Shown here: one piece after another, positions 58,877 to 64,000 of the stretch
Layout: every line of letters starts with the position of its first letter
How positions within the stretch are numbered: the first letter of the stretch is position 1
NCBI RefSeq assembly: GCF_018991925.1
Contig: NW_024735554.1
Coordinates: forward strand, 651,383 to 715,382
Reading direction: 5' to 3'
Length of the DNA: 64,000 bases
From: Homarus americanus
Taxonomy: Eukaryota > Arthropoda > Malacostraca > Decapoda > Nephropidae
Notes under the pieces: model-generated
The model's database searches: none
What the model saw: the letters and a program-made list of their open reading frames with translations, nothing else
What the model was told of the DNA's origin: nothing
Position numbers and translations under genes: made by a program

Positions 58877-59198
58877 ACTCAGCTCTTTCTCTTCTCTTCT
58901 TGACACTTCCATCAAGCTCAAGAATATCCAACAGAAACTTTAAGTCCTCTTCCTCTTCATCTCTTCAACAAACACACACTTAAAATAAAAATAAAACTTA
59001 AATTTGTATAGTTTTACTACCTACCCCAGGCTGCTGTAGTTTAGTTTTGCACTGCTGTTTGGGCTGAGGGCGGAGCACCACCACCACCACCACCACCACC
59101 TCCTCTTACCTCCCCCTCTCTGTTGGAAATTACCAGATATCACCACTACCACCATTTACAAAAAACACTGGTGGTTAGTATTACATTAGTATTTGAGG
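58877..59198. other. Region between Kelch copies 3 and 4
   Basis: 3' flank of copy 3, a CAC tract (59071-59099) and a short upstream block (attaccagatatcaccac) like that before copy 3. No zinc-finger remnant is present here. Confidence 0.5.
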
Positions 59199-61407
59199 AT
59201 GGCGGCGGCATGTGTGGATCTCTCTCATCACGAGGAGGAGGAATGTAAACTTATCCGAACGACCTGCTAGAGTACTTACATTTACTCTGGCAGTCACAAC
59301 AGTTATGTGATGTAGAAATATCATCAGCTGGTAGATCGGTTGTGAAGGTGAGTGAGAAACATATTTACTGCATACAATCACATCAGCTGCCTCACTTATG
59401 GAAGACTGCCACCACCATCCCAGGGACAAATATAAAAAAATCTGATGTGACATTTTATTCCACAGGCTCACCGTGTAATACTGTCGGCGGGAAGCGAATA
59501 TTTTAAGGCCAGAAAACAACACAGTCAATAGAAATGGAGTCTATAAAACCCAATATACAAATTCTGCTCATCAAATACATATATACTGGTAAGGTTAAGG
59601 ATAAAGAAAAAAAAAACATTTTAAGTTTTCATAGTGCTATATGTAAAACGGTAGTTTTTATTTTGTTATTGATTAATGAATGAAACTTTTATTTTTTTTA
59701 AATACTTTAGGAACCATCGAGATAACTGTGGAAAACGTACAGGAGTTAATTGTGGCTGCAAACATGATGGTAATACCCCATGTTGTACGTGTTTGTACAA
59801 ACTTTCTCAGGAGAGAACTTCATCCATCCAATGCTTTAAGAATTTACAGGTACGTACAGTATAATAATTAATTATTTTCTTATGTAACTGTTTTGATATG
59901 TATGTTTATTGGTTTTTTTTGTATCTGTACGTATACAATGCATCATTAGGACTAAATTCCATCATTTTTTTTTTTTTTTTGGAAAACAGGTTTGCTGAGG
60001 CCCATAATTTAGTAAGGTTGCTGCATTCTTCGTGGGACTTCATCTTGTCCAATTTCGTAGAAGTGACAAAGGAGCAGGGGGCTTGAAAGTTTTACCGACT
60101 GACTGATTTTTATAAAAAAAACAATCAAATTCTTTCTTTCTTTCTTTTTATTGTATTGCAGATATTCTCTGCTGCCATCAGATGGATTACACAAGATATA
60201 ACTAATAGACATTGTTGGATTTTTGACATTTTAAAACGAGTGAAATTGTCTTTAATTCCAAGAATATGTATTTAAAAGTGTCGAATGTTTTGATACCTTT
60301 AAGCAGAAATGGCAACAAGTTTGCCCTATGAAAATTGAGAGAAGTGAGCCAGGAATAGCAGTCTTACATCGGAAAATTTTCGTTGTTGGAGGGGTTAGAA
60401 AGGAGGAAGCTCAGTCATGGAGGTTACCTCTATGCCTTTGGTGGTTGGACGGGATCAGTCATCGAAAAAAGTATCGAAAGATATAACACTATTACAGATG
60501 AGTGGAGATTATTAGAGTCAAATATGCTAGAAGCTAGATCCGAGTAAGTACAATAACCATTTTCAAATTGGATTTACTGACTGATAGTGTGAACTACTAA
60601 TAATAATGAGAAAATGTAGCAGTGGCTTGTACTGTTTTTTTCTTCCTTTTTTTTCTTTTACAGCATATATACTAGAACATCGAGGTCTTATTTACATTGT
60701 TGGTGGATTTCATTTCACCCTCCTGCGTGATCTTCTCTCATACAATCCTGTGACTGGGGAGTGGAAGAATCTAGCACCAATGCTAGGTCCACCACCACAT
60801 AAGACGATAGGTGTTGCAGTTTTGGATAACTTTTTATATGTAGTAGGTGGTGGTATTCGGTACAATTTTTCCTCATAAGATATTCTTTTGAACAGGTAAG
60901 ATTATTTACCAGTTTATTAATATACAAGATTTGAATATTTTCCAGTGCAGTGCTTTTGAATTCTTATTATTATATACAACAAGATTTGAATTACAATATT
61001 GTAGTTAGGATGTGAAAGAATTTTTGTAATACTGTATGAAAAGAGAGTAAAAAATTGTATAACCACCCTCCTCCCCCTTCCTTTTCCCATTCTTCTTCTT
61101 TTACTTTCCCACAGAACAAATGGTTTAAGTGTATGTATTTTGGTCGAAATATCTCAAGTTTGTTGCCACAAATTCTCTGTTATATGTCAAGGCGGTAACT
61201 ATAAAATGGTAGGGAAGAACGAAAACAGAATGATTAATGAAAATGTGATAATATTTATTAATATTCCTACATATCGTTTTAACCTTAAAACTATTTTTTT
61301 TAGGTATCTATCACTAATGTGGAGTATTTCGACCCTAAGAAGAACAAGTGGATAAACTGTGCATCACTCCCAGAGGGTCGGTCTAATGCTAGAGCAGTCG
61401 CAATTTG
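59199..61407 (+). pseudogene. Kelch-like gene copy 4, degraded with internal deletions
   Basis: Exons at about 59199-59347, 59466-59588, 59711-59849, 59990-60080, 60162-60543, 60664-60895, 61115-61208 and 61304-61407. Exon 1 is shifted (AAACTTATCCGAACG), exon 2 lacks about 25 bp, and exon 4 is cut after EVTKEQG and fused to intron sequence. Exon 5 has lost about 170 bp across the BACK-Kelch joint and more at the second blade. Exon 3 is intact at 139 nt. Blades such as YAFGGWTGSV and LYVVGGGIR are still legible. Confidence 0.85.
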
Positions 61408-61633
61408 ACTCGAAACTTCAACCTTCAAGAGTGATATTACCTATCCCTACCCTATATACTGCTGTCCTCCTCCTCCTCCTCCTCTTCACTCTCTTTAAAA
61501 TAAAAAAGCTTCCAATTATCACAAAATTCGCATTTTAAGTTCTTCAGGAGGTAGTAATTGATTGGGTATGAAAATTATCCCTCTCTCATATCACTCCCAT
61601 ATATATTACATTTATTAGTTTTTTTATTTATAT
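61408..61633 (+). promoter_or_regulatory. Upstream region of Kelch copy 5
   Basis: Contains a very short zinc-finger relic (atcacaaaattcgcatttt at 61518-61537, the reverse of a CEFC codon stretch), immediately followed by the conserved block with cttcaggaggtagtaattga, gattgggtatgaaaattat and a TATATATGAGG start context. Promoter function is inferred. Confidence 0.5.
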
Positions 61634-63982
61634 ATGAGGATGGCGGTGGCACGTGTGGAGCTCTCTGATCACGGAGAGGGGGAGTGTAATTATCCTTATC
61701 CGAACGACCTGCTAGAGAACTTAAATTCACTCTGGCAGTTACAAAAGTTCTGTGATGTAGAAATATCAGTTGATGGATCAGTTGTGAAGGTGAGAAAACA
61801 TTATTTTAACTTTTTTATTATTTATTGTCAATAATTGAAAAAACTATCTTGTATATGTATACAACCAACCAAATTCTTTTATTATTATTCCAGGCTCACC
61901 GTGTAATACTCTCGGCGGGAAGTAATTATTTTAAGGCCATGTTTACCTGTGGATTAACTGAGGAAACAACACATTCTTCAATAGAAATTAAATCTATGAA
62001 ATTTAATATATTAAAGCAGATCATCGGATTCATATATACTGGTAAGTAACATTTTAAGTTTTCATATTTATGAAAAAAAACGGTATTTTTATTTTGTTAT
62101 TTATATCTTAATCTTTAGGAAACATCGAGGTAACAGCTGAAAACGTTCTAGAGTTAATAGTTGTTGCAAACATGCTGGTAGTTCCCCATGTTGTACGTAT
62201 TTGCACAGACTTTCTCAAGAGTGAACTTCATCCATCCAATGCTTTAGGAATTTACAGGTAACGAATTTTTATTTTGTAATTTTTTTTTATTCCTGTTCGG
62301 TTCTGTTTTAATTTGATTGATTCTGGTTCGATCTGATTCTATTCTAAAGAGGGTGTGTACATTTTTTTTTTTTTTTACAGGTTTGCTGAGGCCCATTATT
62401 TAGTAAGCTTGTTGAATGGTTCGCGGGACTTCATCTTCTCCAATTTCGTAGAAGTAACAATGGAGCAAGAGTTTCTTGAGATTCCTAAAGAAACTCTACT
62501 GTATTTTTTGGAGTCGGAGTATCTTCATATTGACTCTGAGTTTCAGGTAAATATTAAATATTTTTCTTTTTATTTAATATTTATTTATTAAATTCAAAAA
62601 TCTAATTTTTTTTTGGGGGGGGGGTTTATTGCAGCTCACTTTCTTTTTCTTTTGTTATATTGCAGGTATTCTCTGCTGCCATCAGATGGATTACACAAGA
62701 AATAACTGATAGACTTTGTTGGATTCTTGACATTTTAAAACGAGTGAAATTATCTTTAATTTCAAGTAAACTAATAGAAAAATCAATTAATGAGTGCTCT
62801 GATATCAGATTGAAGGTTAACCTTAAACAGCAGACAAACTTGGCTAAAGAGGAAGCCTTGTATGTCCAGCCAAGAATTTGTACTCGAAAGAAAATTTATG
62901 TCATAGGTGGATCAAAGAACGAACTCATTAGATTATGGAATAGATCAGAGGAATATATGTTTAAAAGTGTCGAATGTTTTGATACCTTTAGGAAGGAATG
63001 GCAGAAAGTTTGCCCCATGAAAAATATAAGAATTTGGCCAGAAATAGCAGTCTTACATGGAATAATTTTCGTTGTTGGAGCGGTTGGAGAGGAGATACTC
63101 TCTCCGATTTTGGCGGTTGGCGAAGTTTATGATCCACAGGAAGATTATTGGACTGGAATATCTTCTATGGTGATCCCACGGTGTGATTTTGGATTATGCG
63201 CTCATGGAGGTTACCTCTATGCTTTCGGTGGTTGGACGGAATCAATGGAAATAGGAAAAAATATTGAAAGATATGACCCTATTACAAATGAGTGGAGATT
63301 ATTAGAGTCAAATATGCCAGAAGCTAGATCCAAGTAAGTACAATAACCATTTGGATTTACTGACTAATAGTGTGAACTACTGATAATAATGAGAATATGT
63401 AGCAGTGGCCTGTACTCTGTTTCATTCTTCCTTTTTTTTTTACAGCATGGGTATAGTAGAACATCGAGGTCTTATTTACATTATTGGTGGATATACGGAC
63501 ACTTACAACCCCCTGCATGATCTTCTCTCATACAATCCTGTGACTGGGGAGTGGAAGAATCTAACACCAATGCAAGGTCCACCATCTAAGACGATAGGTG
63601 TTGCAGTTTTGGATAACTTTTTGTACGTAGTAGGTGATGGTAATCTGGAGGAAAAATCAATGAAAAGATATTCTTTTGAGCAGGTAAGATTATTTACCAG
63701 TGCTTATGAATTTTCTTCTTATTATATACAAGTTTAATATTGTAGCCAGGATGTGGAAGAATTTTTGTAATACTGTAGGAAAAGGGAGAAAAATTGTATA
63801 ACCCAACCCCCCCCCCCCACTCTTCTTTTACCTTTTTTCTTTTACTTTCCCACCCACAGAACCAATGGTTTAAGTGTTCGTGTTCATCGTATTTGGGTCG
63901 AAGTAGCCCAGCAGTTGTTGCCACAAATTCTCTGTTGTATGTCATAGGCGGTTACTGGAGTGGTTTGAATGGAATTGGAATG
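61634..63982 (+). CDS. Kelch-like protein gene copy 5 (BTB-BACK-Kelch), intact through exon 7
   Basis: Seven exons with consistent phases: 61634-61789, 61894-62041, 62119-62257, 62381-62546, 62666-63333, 63446-63683 and 63860-63982. They give 546 codons; exon 8 (about 34 codons in the sister copies) lies past the window end. BTB: FCDVEISVDGSVVK, AHRVILSAGSNYFKAMF, IIGFIYTG. BACK: CTDFLKSELHPSNALGIYRF and FAEAHYLVSLL. Kelch blades: IYVIGG, IFVVGA, LYAFGGW, IYIIGGY, LYVVGDG and LYVIGGY. Such proteins usually link a substrate to a Cullin-3 ubiquitin ligase and some bind actin. The pattern ERYDP...YSFEQ and total length near 580 resemble IPP/KLHL27. Two blades lack the Gly pair (GA, GD). It is the only copy in the array without a visible lesion. 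Confidence 0.9.
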
Positions 63983-64000
63983 GTAAGGAAGGAAGAATAA

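Overview
The window is eukaryotic, and an arthropod, most likely a decapod crustacean (inferred). The signs are spliced genes with GT/AG introns, long (TA)n, (GT)n and (CAC)n tracts, interstitial arrays of the arthropod telomere-type pentamer CCTAA/TTAGG, and a mixed load of jockey-like and other LINEs, Ty3/gypsy elements, a Penelope-like element, a Helitron and TIR transposons. Two 100-N runs (25270-25369, 39410-39509) are scaffold gaps. No operons, CRISPR arrays or functional RNA genes were seen.

Layout. 1-25 kb is a transposon graveyard: a Helitron helicase 3' end, two copies of one jockey-like LINE (one carrying a 531-bp TIR insert), a deletion derivative of a gypsy element with two LTRs, a truncated TIR transposon (10221-11892), telomere-like repeats, and a second LINE (minus strand, 23.65-18.86 kb) split by a 2.78-kb TIR transposon (20376-23159). 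The two TIR transposons share TAGGGTGTG-type termini and encode related, little-described transposase-like proteins.

25.4-34.5 kb holds a three-exon, minus-strand Myb/SANT-like DNA-binding protein gene. Its first intron contains a 5.7-kb gypsy element (copy A, 27786-33521, TSD CTAAC). 34.9-38.1 kb holds a LINE fragment and a Penelope-like element, the latter interrupted by a hAT-like MITE. A tRNA-like inverted repeat and an AT-rich unknown ORF follow.

39.5-64 kb is the main gene region: a tandem array of five BTB-BACK-Kelch genes (plus strand, eight exons each). Several are paired head to head with a minus-strand C2H2 zinc-finger gene or its remains. Copies 1-4 are pseudogenes, and copy 2 has a second copy of the same gypsy family (copy B, 46135-51949, TSD GTTGT) inside exon 3. 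Copy 5 (61634 onward) is open across its first seven exons; its eighth lies past the window end. The encoded protein would be a six-bladed kelch-like protein resembling the IPP/KLHL27 type.

The most novel signals are the TAGGGTGTG transposon family, recognisable from termini, target duplications and proteins together, and the duplicated zinc-finger/Kelch divergent module with its stepwise decay. Frames, motifs, TSDs and splice sites were read directly. Family names come from memory of the families and were not searched.
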